64,000 bases of DNA from contig BDDD01005119.1 of the NCBI GenBank assembly GCA_001972305.1, positions 22,848 to 86,847 on the forward strand, in the 5' to 3' direction. Source of the stretch: Cephalotus follicularis. Its lineage: Eukaryota > Streptophyta > Magnoliopsida > Oxalidales > Cephalotaceae. Each line of letters starts with the position of its first letter. Position 1 is the stretch's first letter. Both the position numbers and the translations under genes were made by a program. The notes under the pieces are model-generated. The model saw only the letters and a program-made list of their open reading frames with translations, had not been told where the DNA came from and did not search any database. Positions 1-10,960 of the stretch are shown piece by piece.

Positions 1-270
1 AGGTTTTGTTGAAACCCCACGTCGAAAAACATAGTAATTCCCTCTCTTCTTGCTGTCTATGTCAAGTTGATGATGAAGACTCCCTTGATGAAGCCTTGAA
101 ACACCTTCTTGCAAGCTCTCAGTTCTCGTTTGGTTAGCATGATCATCAGCACCAAAATCTTTACGTGGTTTGTTATAGCAACAACATCGCCAAATCAACA
201 ACACCAAAAGAGCTGTAACAACTACGATAGCAGCCACAGCTGTCAAAGTAATGCGTATCCATTCAAGCAT
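1..270 (-). CDS. N-terminal part of a single-pass membrane protein (runs off the window)
   Basis: Reading leftward from the ATG at 268-270, the frame stays open for exactly 90 codons to the first base of the window, so the gene continues to the left. Residues about 7-27 are a strongly hydrophobic helix rich in Ala, Val and Leu. It is followed at once by a basic, cysteine-rich juxtamembrane stretch (Trp-Arg-Cys-Cys-Cys), a plausible palmitoylation site. The next 60 residues are polar and contain HHQLDID and YYVFRRGVS. There is no cleavable signal peptide with a clear ectodomain, so the short N-terminus probably faces outward or into the lumen and the rest lies in the cytosol. I do not recognise the family. 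The start of a receptor-like kinase or an uncharacterised membrane-anchored protein would both fit. Codon use and composition look like a real gene, unlike the surrounding repeats. Confidence 0.7.
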   Translation of the reverse strand, partial: MLEWIRITLTAVAAIVVVTALLVLLIWRCCCYNKPRKDFGADDHANQTRTESLQEGVSRLHQGSLHHQLDIDSKKRGNYYVFRRGVSTKP

Positions 271-1582
271 TTCTTCTTCCCTCAAATTAAAAATTCTCTG
301 TCCTTTTGTTTCTATTGAGTATTTTATGTGGGTTTTGGAGATAAATATTTGAAAAAGGAAAGAAGTGAAGACGTAGGGATATTAAAGAAGCAAAGAAGCG
401 TGGACTAGGACTGGTTCAAGAAAGGCTACAGAGATGTCTCTAATCCAAATAGGAAAGGAGTTGTAACATTTCTTGCAAAGATTATGACACAGTCTTTAAT
501 ATAATTCCGTTCTTTAATTTAATGTGAACCGACAGTCTTTCGTCTTAAAACAAGTTGGAGATTCATTTTAATTTATTGATTTACATAGGAAAGATGAGAG
601 GCTGCCTAGGTTGTTTATGTGTCAACATGTATGAGCATAAATACTTCTAGAAACCCAAAAAGTCCATAATTCCAATACTAGAAGTAGTTATCATTGATTA
701 ATGTCGTGGATTTAAAATCTTGGGAGGGACACCATGAAGCATTTTTGGAGTACAAGAGGGAAACTGTCAAAAAGTCATGAAACCAAAAAAAAAAAAAAAG
801 GTAACTAGAAACCAAAGAACACGAATTTTTTTGTAGTGCGTGTTGATGTTGGTAGTTTTTTGTCGGTAACAGTCCCCTGACAGTTAAATCCTAGTTTGTT
901 ACCTCTCGTTAGCTTCATGTGATTTATTGACGAATTAGAGATTATAAATTGCGTTTACTTTTTGTCTTTTTCATTAACAAAAGAGCATTTTAAAATTATA
1001 TTATTCTCTCTTATCAGTATCTAGTCTAGATTCAACATAAAAAAATTGTATCATTGGCTTTGCTAAATGTCTACCTACTCCTGGGACAGCTTGAGGAGAT
1101 ACCCCTGAGTGTTGTGTTGGCCAAACCAATTTTTATGTGGACTTAAGCACATGTGGATCTCAATTTATATATTACATATGTTTCTTCCATTGGTATATAC
1201 AGATCCTACTTTTAAATAATGGACAACTTTGACTTTATTTGGTGGCATTGTTTCTGTTCACTCATATTATAGTTCTATTTGATGGCCTTATTTCTGTTCA
1301 CTCATACTATACTTTACTGTTGAGTGACAAGGCTCAATTTTCTTCTTGGAACATCTAACAGTACGTTTCAATAAATAAAGTTGGAGAGAGAGGAAAAGAA
1401 ATAAAGTAATAATAATCAATAATTCTTGTTTGAGAATTTATTCTATTTTGTTATCTTTCAAAAAAATAGAGAGATTGAAAAAGAAAAGAAAATTGATTTA
1501 ATGATTTTTTTAAATGTTCATTTTACCCTTAAAAACTAATAAGTTTTTTTTTTTTCTATTTTTCTATTTTGCTTTTTGTTCT
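271..1582. other. Intergenic, upstream of the partial membrane-protein gene
   Basis: AT-rich sequence with no supported gene. It holds the 5' leader and promoter of the minus-strand gene at 1-270; a TATTTATC on the minus strand near 341-348 is a weak TATA candidate. A 40-bp unit containing TTTCTGTTCACTCATA is duplicated in tandem at 1233-1272 and 1273-1312. Poly-A and poly-T runs lie near 786-799 and 1546-1555. The last five bases (1578-1582, GTTCT) are the left target-site duplication of the Tat element. Confidence 0.5.
1233..1312. repeat. Two tandem 40-bp units
   Basis: Two adjacent 40-bp copies differ at about eight positions. Both contain TTTCTGTTCACTCATA. No coding potential or element ends are seen. 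Confidence 0.7.
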
Positions 1583-2528
1583 TGATATGGGAAAAATTAA
1601 GTTAAATAAAAAACAAACACGTGTCCTCATGCAAGCACTGCCAGGTGTCCAAGGGACTCAATAATTGATGAACTAAAGACAGAGGAAGTCTGTTAGCAAA
1701 GGAAACAGCAATATAAGGAGGACTCTTCCTCGGCATAAGTGCCGAGGACACACCCAATGGTTCCAGTACCAAGATCAATTTCCTCAGCATAAGAGCCGAG
1801 GGTCAGTCCAGTAATCATCACACAAATTTTCATCCTCCTCGGCTTCAGGTCCGAGGACACCACTGAAGCATATTGCTGAAGACACCCTCGGCCACATAAC
1901 AGGCCATCTATTTCAAGTGCAATCTATAGAAGCAGAAGACTACATTCAAGGTGTAAGGGCTGAAGACTCCCTCAGCCCAGAGAATCTACTAGACATAGTT
2001 CCCCCTACAGTTTTGCAAACGGAGGACCTCAACCTTATCTATGGGATAAGGGGATTAACTTCAACAGATCTCACGGGATCTACACTTATCCAAACAAGAA
2101 GATAAGATAGGGATAACCATCAACAAGGAAAGGAGATAATTAAGGAGACGATAAAGGAAAGAAGAGATAATTCAGGTGGAGATAAGGGAAATCCCGAGAT
2201 CCTCGGAATTTCCTTAGGGGACAGTCATCAACTCCGAATTTCATGCTCAATCAGTTACAAAACATCACTATAAATACAAGTTCAACAGACTGAACAAAGG
2301 TTAGCAATTTTCACATTCAAGAGAACCTTATTTTCTCTGCACTTTGTCTAACTTGAGCATCGGAGTGTCCCCGGGAGAACAACCTCCTGGACTTCCACCA
2401 TTTTTGTTACCTTGTGCAAGGATCTGAGATCAACATCTTCCTCAAGGCATTCATTGGCTAGCGTTTCTCTTAACAAATAAAAGTCCTCCACGTAGGATAC
2501 TGTTGAGAGAAGGATTTCTGTATCAACA
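1583..2528 (+). repeat. 5' LTR of Tat copy 1
   Basis: A 946-bp LTR, TGATATGGG to TATCAACA, matching 10961-11906. It contains a TATA box (2269-2276), a G-box-like ACACGTGTCC near its start, and three short hairpins at 1728-1747, 1782-1801 and 1837-1856. The first hairpin has a perfect 8-bp stem. Confidence 0.95.
2269..2276 (+). promoter_or_regulatory. LTR TATA box (Tat copy 1, 5' LTR)
   Basis: TATAAATA lies about 260 bp before the LTR end, the expected place for the U3/R promoter driving the genomic RNA. The same box is at 11648-11655 in the 3' LTR. Confidence 0.65.
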
Positions 2529-2530
2529 GT

Positions 2531-2548
2531 TGGCGCCGTCTGTGGGAA
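2531..2548 (+). other. Primer-binding site of Tat copy 1
   Basis: TGGCGCCGTCTGTGGG begins two bases after the LTR end, where the 3' end of a host tRNA anneals to prime minus-strand DNA. It starts with TGG, as expected for pairing with a tRNA CCA tail. It is not the initiator-Met site used by the copia elements here. Confidence 0.8.
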
Positions 2549-2573
2549 ACGCTACAAAAAGTCATCAACAACC

Positions 2574-5500
2574 ATGCCACCGAAGAAGAATACCCTAGTT
2601 GGAGCCACTGGTAGCCAGCAACAGGAGGTCATAGCTCCTCCCCAAGAAGTCACCCAAGTGGTGGCCCAAGAACCGGCTCCCGTCACGGGAGAGCAGCTCA
2701 ATCAATTCTTACAAGGATTGGAGCGCGTTACTGATCGGTTGCTCACAACCTTAGCCAACCGACAACAGTAAGTAGGGCCCGCTCAGCTAGTGGCCCGAGG
2801 AGTTTCTGGCCCCCATAGGCCAGAGGTGGAGACAAGGCACCCCCGAGGTGCCAGGCGAAACCCGCCGAGGGAAGATGAACTTCCCCTTAGGCGGTCAGGG
2901 GACAACAATCCCCTGGGAAGGAGGCCTGAGATCAATGTATCTCAGAGAGCTGAGTCCTCGACTGCAAGGGATCATCCTAACGATCCCAGGAGAGCACACC
3001 CTCAGCGCCAGGCTATGGATGTCGATCCTCGGCAGGAAGTCAGAGGAGTAGAGGGGGCGCAAGTGCGCTCCAACGCTTCACGCAGAGCTGGCACGGCCCG
3101 AAGGTGCAGGGTTAATTCCCCAGCCTCGTCGGCTGGAGGGTCACATGTTTCCAGCAGAGTAAGGAACATTGAAGAGGTAGAGCAGGCAGTGCACATAAGG
3201 CTTGTTGACCTGGAAAGGAGATTCGAAGGAGTGGAACAGCATAGGGGGCACCTATCCAAGGTGCAAAATATTAATGCACACCCCTTCACAGCCGAGATTA
3301 TAGCAGAGCAAGTCCCTAGTGGGTTCCAAAACCCGAGCCTTGATAAGTACGATGGGTCCACGGACCCCATCCAACATGTGCACTCATACATCCAGGCTAT
3401 GTGGATGTATCAAGGCTCGGACGCCATGCTCTGCCGAGGTTCCCAATGACTTTGATTGGAGCTGCCCAGGCATGGTACTTTACCTTGGCAAGGAATTCAG
3501 TGAAGAGCTTAGACCAGTTTACGGAACTGTTCGTCACGAAGTTCCTCAACAGCACCACGCAGAGAAGAAAATCCACTCACCTCATCAACGTGGTGCAGGG
3601 TAAGGATGAGACATTGAGAGATTACCTCACTAGGTTCAACAAAGAATATCTTACAGTGAAAGACCTGGAGCCGTCCTTTGCTCTGGCAGCCTTGAACAAT
3701 GGGCTGAAGAGCAACTCAAAATTCACTTTCTCCCTACTGAAGAAACCTGCCAAAGACATGGCAGACTTGCTGAAAAGGGCGGAGAGATATGTGAACGCCG
3801 AGGAAGAGATGTTGGCCAGGAAACAAAAGGCACCTTGGACTGGCCAACAGGAGGAGAGAAGGGAGCATTCACGAAATGCTCTCGAGAGAAGAGAGAAGAG
3901 GAAGGAGAGGTCAGACCTGTCCAAGGGAGACCTCAGACATAAGCTTTCCAGACGAGAAGGCACATCCAGGGGTGGAGCACCAATACCATCTTACAACACT
4001 TTTGCCCCCCTCCTGGACACACGTACTAAAATCCTGGCTGTGGAGCAAGATAAAGTCCCTTTCCAATGGCCTGAGAAGATGAGGGCCCCGGCAGAGAACA
4101 GAAGTGTGGAGAAGTACTGCCGTTACCATCGTGACCACAGCCACGATACAGAGGAGTGCAGGCAACTAAAGAATCAGATTGAGGACCTGATTAGAAAGGG
4201 ACACCTGCGCAAGTATGTTGACAGAGATGCTCCTCAAGGAAGAAGAGAACAGAGAAGAGAAGAGGCTCCTCGGCAGCAGGAGGAGCAACAACAACAACAA
4301 CCCAGAGGTGTTATCCATACCATCTCTGGTGGGGTCACATCAGGGGGCGACCACTCAAATGCAAGAAAGGCCTATGGGAGACAATCCCTCACTGTGCAAC
4401 AAGTCCCTCACAGTAAAAGGCTCAGGACTGGTGGAGATGAGGAGGTGATAACCTTCTCGGAGGCGGACTGTGAGGGAGTACGTCTTCCTCATGATGATCC
4501 AGTGGTGGTGACTCTTCTGGTAGAACTCTTTACCATGAAGAGAATTCTCATTGATAGTGGCAGCTCGGCCGATATCCTGTACAAGCATGCATTTGATCAG
4601 CTGAGGATCCCAGCCGACCAGCTGAAGCCAGTTAAAACCCCACTGGTTGGTTTTGTAGGTGAGACGATCCATCCTCTGGGATCTATCAACCTGTCCGTGG
4701 TTGCAGGCACGGCCCCACGTCAGACTCAGGTAGAGATGACGTTCCTGGTAGTGGATACCCCTAGCCCATACAATGCCATAGTGGGGCGACCAGGATTGAA
4801 CTTGTTGGAGGCCATAGTGTCTACGAGACACTTACTAGTGAAGTTCCCCACAAGGTTTGGCGTGGGGGAGGTCCGAGGAGACCAAGAGGTGGCGAGGCGC
4901 TGTTATAAAATGGCCATCTCGGATAAGGGGAAGTCCAAGGTTCTCCCCATAACAAACGTGGAGCTCAGAGGTGATGTAGAACTAGAGCGTCCACAGCCTG
5001 TTGAAGATGTCCTCCAAGTGCCCGTAGAAGAGGGCAATGATGAGAGAGTACTCCAAGTTGGCTCACAACTTGGAGAGGCGGAGAAGGAGGAATTGATAAC
5101 ATTCCTCCGAGACAATAAGGATGTTTTTGCATGGTCAACAGAGGAGGTCCCTGGTATCAGCCCAAATGTAATGGTTCACAAGCTAAGTGTGGATCCAGCC
5201 AGACCTCCGATCAGACAAAAGAAGAGGAACTTTGCCCCTGAAAGGCAGCAAGCAATAGCTGAGGAGGTGAGCAAGTTATTGCAGGCAGGCTTTATCAGAG
5301 AAGTGCACTACTCGGACTGGCTAACAAATCCGGTGTTGGTCAAAAAAGACAATGGAAAATGGAGGATGTGCATAGACTTCACCGACCTCAACAAAGCCTG
5401 CCCAAAGGATCACTTCGCTCTCCCAAAGATAGATCAGCTGGTAGACGTAACCTCGGGTTACAGAATATTGAGCTTCTTGGACGCTTATTCGGGGTACAAT

Positions 5501-8224
5501 CAGATCCCCATGTACAAGCCAGACGAGGACAAGACAGCATTCATAACAGACCGAGGAATGTATTGCTACAAAGTTATTCCCTTTGGCTTGAAGAATGCAG
5601 GGGCTACCTACCAGCGTCTGGTGAACAAGATCTTTGAACCTCAGATTGGAAAGAATATGGAGGTGTACATAGACGATATGCTCGTCAAAACCCCTGCCAG
5701 GAACCCCCATGTGAAAGATTTGGAGGAGACTTTTGGAGTGTTGAGGAGGTACAACATGAAGCTCAATCCGTCCAAGTGTACATTTGGGGTCACCTCGGAA
5801 AAGTTCCTCGGATTCATGGTCTCTAGCAGAGGAATAGAGGCGAATTTAGAGAAGATCTCGGTGATTCAAAGTATGAGGCCACCTCAAACCATCAGGGATG
5901 TCCAGAGGTTAAATGGCAAGATTGCAGCTCTGAGCAGGTTTGAGTCCAAGTCGGCAGAGAAGTGCCTTCCCTTCTTTAAAATACTCAGAGATCCCAAGGG
6001 ATTCTCGTGGTCTGATGATTGTCAAGCAGCCTTCGATAAGTTGAAGGAATACCTGGCTTCTCCTCCCCTGATCTCAAAACCAAAGGATGGAGAAGACCTA
6101 TATTTGTACCTTGCGGCCACCTCGGGCGCAGTGAGTGCAGTGTTAGTCAGAGAAGAGGAAAAGGTTCAAAGGCCAGTGTATTATGTGAGCAAGGCCTTGA
6201 ATGATGCAGAGGGAAGGTACCCTGAGGTGGAGAAATTTGCGTATGCTCTGATCATCTCAGCCAGAAAATTGAGGCCATATTTTCAAGCCCATACAATCAA
6301 GGTTTTGACTGACAAACCACTCAAACAAGTTCTTGCCAAGCCTGACACCTCGGGCAGGTTAGTTAAGTGGTCAGTCGAACTAGGCGAGTATGATGTGAAG
6401 TTCGAAGCCAGACCAGCAATCAAATCACAGGTACTGGCCGACTTTGTTGGAGATAATACACCTACGGAGTGTATGGAGGAGAACCCTTCCGAGAGCGAGA
6501 AGGGAATGTGGAAGTTATCAGTTGATGGATCCTCATGCCTCACTGGCAGTGGGGCAGGATTAGTATTGACAAGTCCAGATGGGTGGACGTTGGAATATGC
6601 TCTGAGGTTTAAGTTCAAGGCTACAAATAACGAGGCTGAATGGGAAGCTCTCATAGCTGGACTAACAATCGCAAAGCACTTGGAGGTGCAGAGGATTGAA
6701 GCCTCAAGTGATTCTCAGCTGGTGGTTGGTTTGGCGAATGGGGAGTATGAGGTCAGAGAAGACCTCATGATGAAATATTTATCCCATTTTCAGGGCATGA
6801 AGTCAGCCTTTGAGGTCTTGAGAATTATTAAAGTGCCCAGAGCAGAGAACGTCAGGGCAGACCAACTATCAAAGCTAGCAACAACAGAGGAGTTGGAGAA
6901 AAATCAAACAGTGCTAGTTGACTATTTGGAGCGTCCAACAATCTCTCAAGCAGAGGTAATGGACATAGATGTCCCACAGGAGCCAAATTGGATGACTCCC
7001 TTTATCAGTTGGCTAAGGGATGGGATCTTGCCCGAGGACCGCGTGGAGGCGAGAAAACTGGTCTATAGAGCAAACAGATTTCAATTCCGAGATGGAATCC
7101 TCTACAAAAGGTCTTTCTCATTCCCTTGGCTGAGATGTTTGAATCCCATAGAGGCCGACTATGCTCTAAGGGAAGTTCATGAAGGGATTTGTGGCAACCA
7201 CACTGGGGGCAGGACATTATCTCACAAGCTGCTAAGGCAGGGTTACTACTGGCCGACTATGTATCAAGATGCAATAAACCTAGTGAGGAAGTGTGACAAG
7301 TGTCAGAGGAACGCCAACATAAGTAGAAGGCCTTCTCAACCTCTGACCTCACTTACAGTCCCGTGGCCCTTTGCACAATGGGGAATGGATTTCGTCGGAC
7401 CGTTACCAATGGCAACAGGCCAGAGGAAGTTTCTTATTGTAGCGGTTGACTATTTCACTAAGTGGGTGGAAGCAGAGCCCTTGGCCACGATTACAGAGAA
7501 GAACACAGAGAGCTTTGTGTGGAAGTCAATCATCTGCAGATTCGGAGTTCCGAGGACAATTATCACAGATAATTGTAAGCAGTTTGACTGCCAAGCCTTT
7601 CGGGACTTTTGCAGTGAATGGAGAATAGAGCATAGGCTTGCTTCAGTAGCCTACCCTCAAAGCAATGGTCAAGCCGAGGTGATCAACAGAGAGATCATCT
7701 CGGGCTTGAAAAAGCGGCTAGAAGACAGCAAATGAAGGTGGACCGAGGAGCTACCAAGTGTATTATGGGCATACAGAACTACTCCTCGGACTACAACAGG
7801 AGAATCCCCATACAGTTTATGCTTCGGAGCTGAGGCTATGATACCAGTGGAGGTTGGAATGCAATCACCAAGAGTTGTGCACTTCACTGAAGACAACAAT
7901 GAAGAAGGGCTTAGATGCCTCCTCGACCTTGTGGGAGAACTCAGAGATAAAGCTGCAATCAGAGTTGCAGCCTACCAACAGAGGGTAAGCCGCTACTACA
8001 ATAAGAAAGTAAGCCCAAGACCACTAAGGCAAGGAGATTTAGTCCTACGCAACTCAGCCGTTGCAGATCCTACGGGTACCAGAGGAAAACTAGCCCCTGC
8101 CTGGGAAGGGCCATACAAGATCAAAAGGGTCCTCCGCCAAGGAACATTCAAACTTGAAACTTTGGGGGGTAGGGAGATTTCCAGAGCTTGGAATGCCGAG
8201 CATCTGAGGAAGTACTATCAATGA
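2574..8224 (+). pseudogene. Tat gag-pol polyprotein, disabled by two stops and one frameshift
   Basis: Once one long polyprotein of about 1,880 residues. In order: gag with its central capsid-like region (about 3300-3810); a C-x2-H-x4-H-x4-C-type knuckle (about 4117-4155); aspartic protease with DSGSS at 4553; reverse transcriptase with YIDD at 5666-5677; RNase H (about 6100-6320); a second, archaeal-type RNase H beginning near 6508 at LSVDGSS; and integrase with HHCC zinc region (7170-7305), first catalytic Asp at 7388, TDN near 7565 and Glu near 7678. The tail has the WEGPY motif (about 8101). Breaks, judged against the second Tat copy: TAA at 2769-2771, a one-base deletion near 3440, and TGA at 7733-7735. 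The normally glycine position after integrase TDN is Cys here. Translation would start at MPPKKN (2574), 45 bp after the LTR. Confidence 0.93.
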
Positions 8225-9707
8225 ATGTAAGATATTTTCAATGAAAGTTTGAAATTTTTCAAAATTTGTGCTCAACATCATAGTTTCAAGTTCGCAAGGG
8301 ACCGGAGGTCCAATGTTCATGTCCTCAAACCTCTGAACAGCCACCGATCAGTTCCCTCAGTTTTATTTTAGGCATCTCGGGATCTAAAGTTTCCTAAGCC
8401 TTACGGAGGCTAATCCTCAAAAGGAAAACCAACACAAACCGAGGTCTCAGACAGACTGGCGAAACAGGCGTTGAAGAGCATCCAAGGATGCTCATACAAA
8501 AAGCCTCCTTACGAGGAGCATACACAAGCCTCCTTCCGAGGGGCATCAATATTTATCAACGAAGACTCCTTCCGAGGAGCATGTCTAAAGACTTCCAAGG
8601 AAGCACTAAGACTCCTAAGGGAGCAAACACTGGTTGGCAACACCATGGGAACTTGTCCAACCAGACTTAAAGTCGTGACTTGAAAGGCGAATCCATGGGA
8701 ACTCGCAACGATCAAGCTCGTCGGACTGAGCACTTTAATACAAGTGTCTCCAAGTGGACTGAAAGCTCAACCGACCTGTCCTAAAACCTCTTAGGTCAGA
8801 CGATACTATCCTCGGCAAACCCATGTGAACTTGTCCGAGCAGACCAAGAATCCAACCCGTGAAGAACTCAACCTGTGAGTACAAAAGTTTTCTTATAACT
8901 ACTTAAGCATCTTTACAAATGAGGGGTTCTACGAGGACTATCGAAGTTTTAGTGACCTCGCCCACCAAAGGTTAGTGATTTGAGCTAAGTTAAAAGTTCT
9001 AAGGAACCACCAGCACATATACACGCTCAAAGCTCAGGCACACGTGGAATTGATTAAGTCCGAGAATACAGGGGCCTGTTCTTTTTATTATTAGTTACTT
9101 AAGCCTTTTTGGGATTAGATGCCTATTCGTGCGAGAAGTCCGAGGTCACAATGAGGATAAAATTCCTAAGGGAATCATCAATATATATATGTTTTCAAAG
9201 TTCAAGTATATAAGGGGCCAATTGAAGATGAAGTCTGAGAAGGCAGAGCTTCTGTTACTTATATTTGTGTTTAGTTTTTTGGATGTCAAGTGTTCATTTG
9301 CTTGGGAAGTTAGAGGTCACCTTGAAGACAATTCCTAAGGGAATTATTAATAAGTACAAGAACGCAGAGGTTAACCACAACAACAAGAATTTAAGTCAAG
9401 GCTAGAGAATGAAGAAAGTTCTTTTATTGATGCCTGGAAGAGATTACAAGAGGTATGCTGTTAATATTTGTCAAGTTGCTTTTAAATTATTTTGGAGGAG
9501 TGTCTGCTTCTACGAGAAGTCAGAGGTCCCAATGGGCAAAATCCCTAAGGGGGTTGTAAGCATACATGCTAAGTGCAAATACCACAAGTCCACAACGTAA
9601 AAAAGTAAAGACAGCAGAGGATGCAAAAATTTCTCTTCATTCATATATGTTAAAAGATTACAAGTGCTGGAAGAAAAGAAATCATTACAAAGAAAAAAGA
9701 GAAAAAG
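8225..9707 (+). other. Spacer between pol and the antisense ORF (Tat copy 1)
   Basis: No credible ORF. Two degenerate repeat sets are visible. At about 8470-8625, short units contain CTCCTTCCGAGGAGCAT. At about 9130-9560, three copies of a longer unit each contain a variant of TTCCTAAGGGAATTATTA. Equivalent repeats occur at 34500-35260 in the second Tat copy, so they belong to the element and not to the host. Confidence 0.6.
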
Positions 9708-10337
9708 CTAAGCTGAGGCTGGAGGATCAGAGGAAGCTGCGTCTTGAGGAGGTTGAGGAGTTGCGAGGTCTGCAACAGGATTATCAGAGGCAGGCTGGAC
9801 TTCCGGTTCCTCTTCTCCAACCCTTTGGCCAGCATTCCTTTCCAAGGCCTCCTCGGCTCTTTCCTCCTCAGCCTCGTATCCGTCTGGATAAAAATCGAAG
9901 GCCTTGGCAGCCGAGCAAAAGGCGACCTCTTCCAGGGGAACCTCTGGGTGCAGAGCCTTGACCCAATTCTTGCAAGTGTAGAATCCCCGATGATAGTATT
10001 CGGAAGATTCCTTGAAAACCTCTTCCTCGAAGACAACGAAAAGGCCTTTTTTACTCTTTGTGACCGTCCGAGGATCCTTGGGAAGACAGAACCTCAGCCC
10101 AGAGGGGAAGTTGAACTTGGTAGTTAGTTCAACCACGTCCTCCTGTGAGAGAGCACTGACACCAAAGCCATCAGGGGCAGAGGAGTCAGCCTCGGTAACG
10201 GGTAGGGTTGGTTCACCCACTGCAGCCCCCAAGCTACCCTCAGATGGAAGGGGACCCTCAGCAGGGGGGATCACCATAGCCAAAGGTTCAACCTCCAGGG
10301 GAGGAGAAACCCTAGCGGTACGTTTGGTTCTGGCCAT
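9708..10337 (-). CDS. Antisense ORF of Tat copy 1 (internally deleted)
   Basis: A 209-codon ORF lies opposite to gag-pol and converges on it tail to tail. I start it at MARTKRT (10337) and not at the upstream in-frame ATG at 10388, because the N-terminus of the second copy aligns there. Its first part (PLEVEPLAMVIP, then a conserved PSGLRFCLPKDPR segment) matches exon 1 of the antisense gene in the second Tat copy. Its last part (SEYYHRGFYTCKNW to AFDFYPDG) matches exon 3. The middle, including the transposase-like domain and coiled coil, is missing, yet the junction keeps frame. Function unknown; the full-length form resembles the plant 'putative gypsy type transposon' family (Transposase_28, from memory). 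A TATA box lies 217 bp upstream. Acidic, low-complexity tail. Confidence 0.75.
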   Translation of the reverse strand: MARTKRTARVSPPLEVEPLAMVIPPAEGPLPSEGSLGAAVGEPTLPVTEADSSAPDGFGVSALSQEDVVELTTKFNFPSGLRFCLPKDPRTVTKSKKGLFVVFEEEVFKESSEYYHRGFYTCKNWVKALHPEVPLEEVAFCSAAKAFDFYPDGYEAEEERAEEALERNAGQRVGEEEPEVQPASDNPVADLATPQPPQDAASSDPPASA

Positions 10338-10553
10338 TTGGGTCAAGACAAACAAGAGAGACGAAGAAAAAGCGATAAGGAAAGGCAAAAATCAGTTCAA
10401 GAACAGTAAAAGGATTGCAAACTTACTCAGAAACTTGGTTGAAGATGATTAGAAGACGAAGGTTTGGGGGTGAAGAACTGCAAATCTCAAGAATTCTCAA
10501 GTGATGGCAAAAAGCAAGAAGGCGTAAAAGAGTGGCTTAGTGATTTAGGGTTT

Positions 10554-10562
10554 CTTTTATAG
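10554..10562 (-). promoter_or_regulatory. TATA box for the antisense ORF (Tat copy 1)
   Basis: On the minus strand this reads CTATAAAAG, 217 bp before the ATG at 10337. The second Tat copy has TCTATAAAAG 216 bp before its antisense ATG, with alignable sequence around it. Both are about 400 bp inside the 3' LTR edge, so this is a promoter inside the element and not the LTR promoter. Confidence 0.6.
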
Positions 10563-10633
10563 GCCCTGGCTCTAATCCTGGCCCTCCATCTAATGAAGAT
10601 CCAATGGTTAAGAAACCAACCGACATTCTAAGC

Positions 10634-10662
10634 GCGGGAAACGAAGCGGCAGAGGCGGGAAA
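10634..10662 (-). promoter_or_regulatory. Paired E2F-like motifs upstream of the antisense ORF
   Basis: Two TTTCCCGC motifs (minus strand) lie at 10634-10641 and 10655-10662, about 80-100 bp upstream of the antisense TATA box. The second Tat copy keeps one intact (31620-31627), with a mutated partner (TTTCTCGC) about 20 bp away. TTTCCCGC matches the plant E2F consensus; binding is inferred. Confidence 0.45.
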
Positions 10663-10940
10663 CGCTCTGCTCATGCCATGTGTTAAGTGTGCTTAATACG
10701 TTACTTAAGTGTAATTATGTGGGTTCATAGCACGAGGACCAACGGATGGGACATGAGAAGACAAGGGGGCAGGATTGATCCTCTACCAAGACATACCCAA
10801 CATTCTTCAAAAAATAATATAAGGCAGTCTTTGTCCTCGGCTGGTTCATGAGAAGAGGATTAATAGCAAGCTTTGCAAAGGTGTATTGACTGGGCCACGG
10901 CTCTCAACTCTGCTCCTTCTCCTCTGATCACGGTCAGAGA

Positions 10941-10960
10941 ACAAGGACTAGGGGGGCATA
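10941..10960 (+). other. Polypurine tract of Tat copy 1
   Basis: ACAAGGACTAGGGGGGCATA sits directly before the 3' LTR. The purine run ending in six G is the expected primer for plus-strand DNA synthesis. Its mirror image follows the left LTR of the second Tat copy at 31330. Confidence 0.8.

Noticed and set aside
9129-9600. Several 60-70 codon plus-strand ORFs in the Tat spacer
   Set aside because: They overlap the element's degenerate repeats and have no counterpart frame in copy 2.
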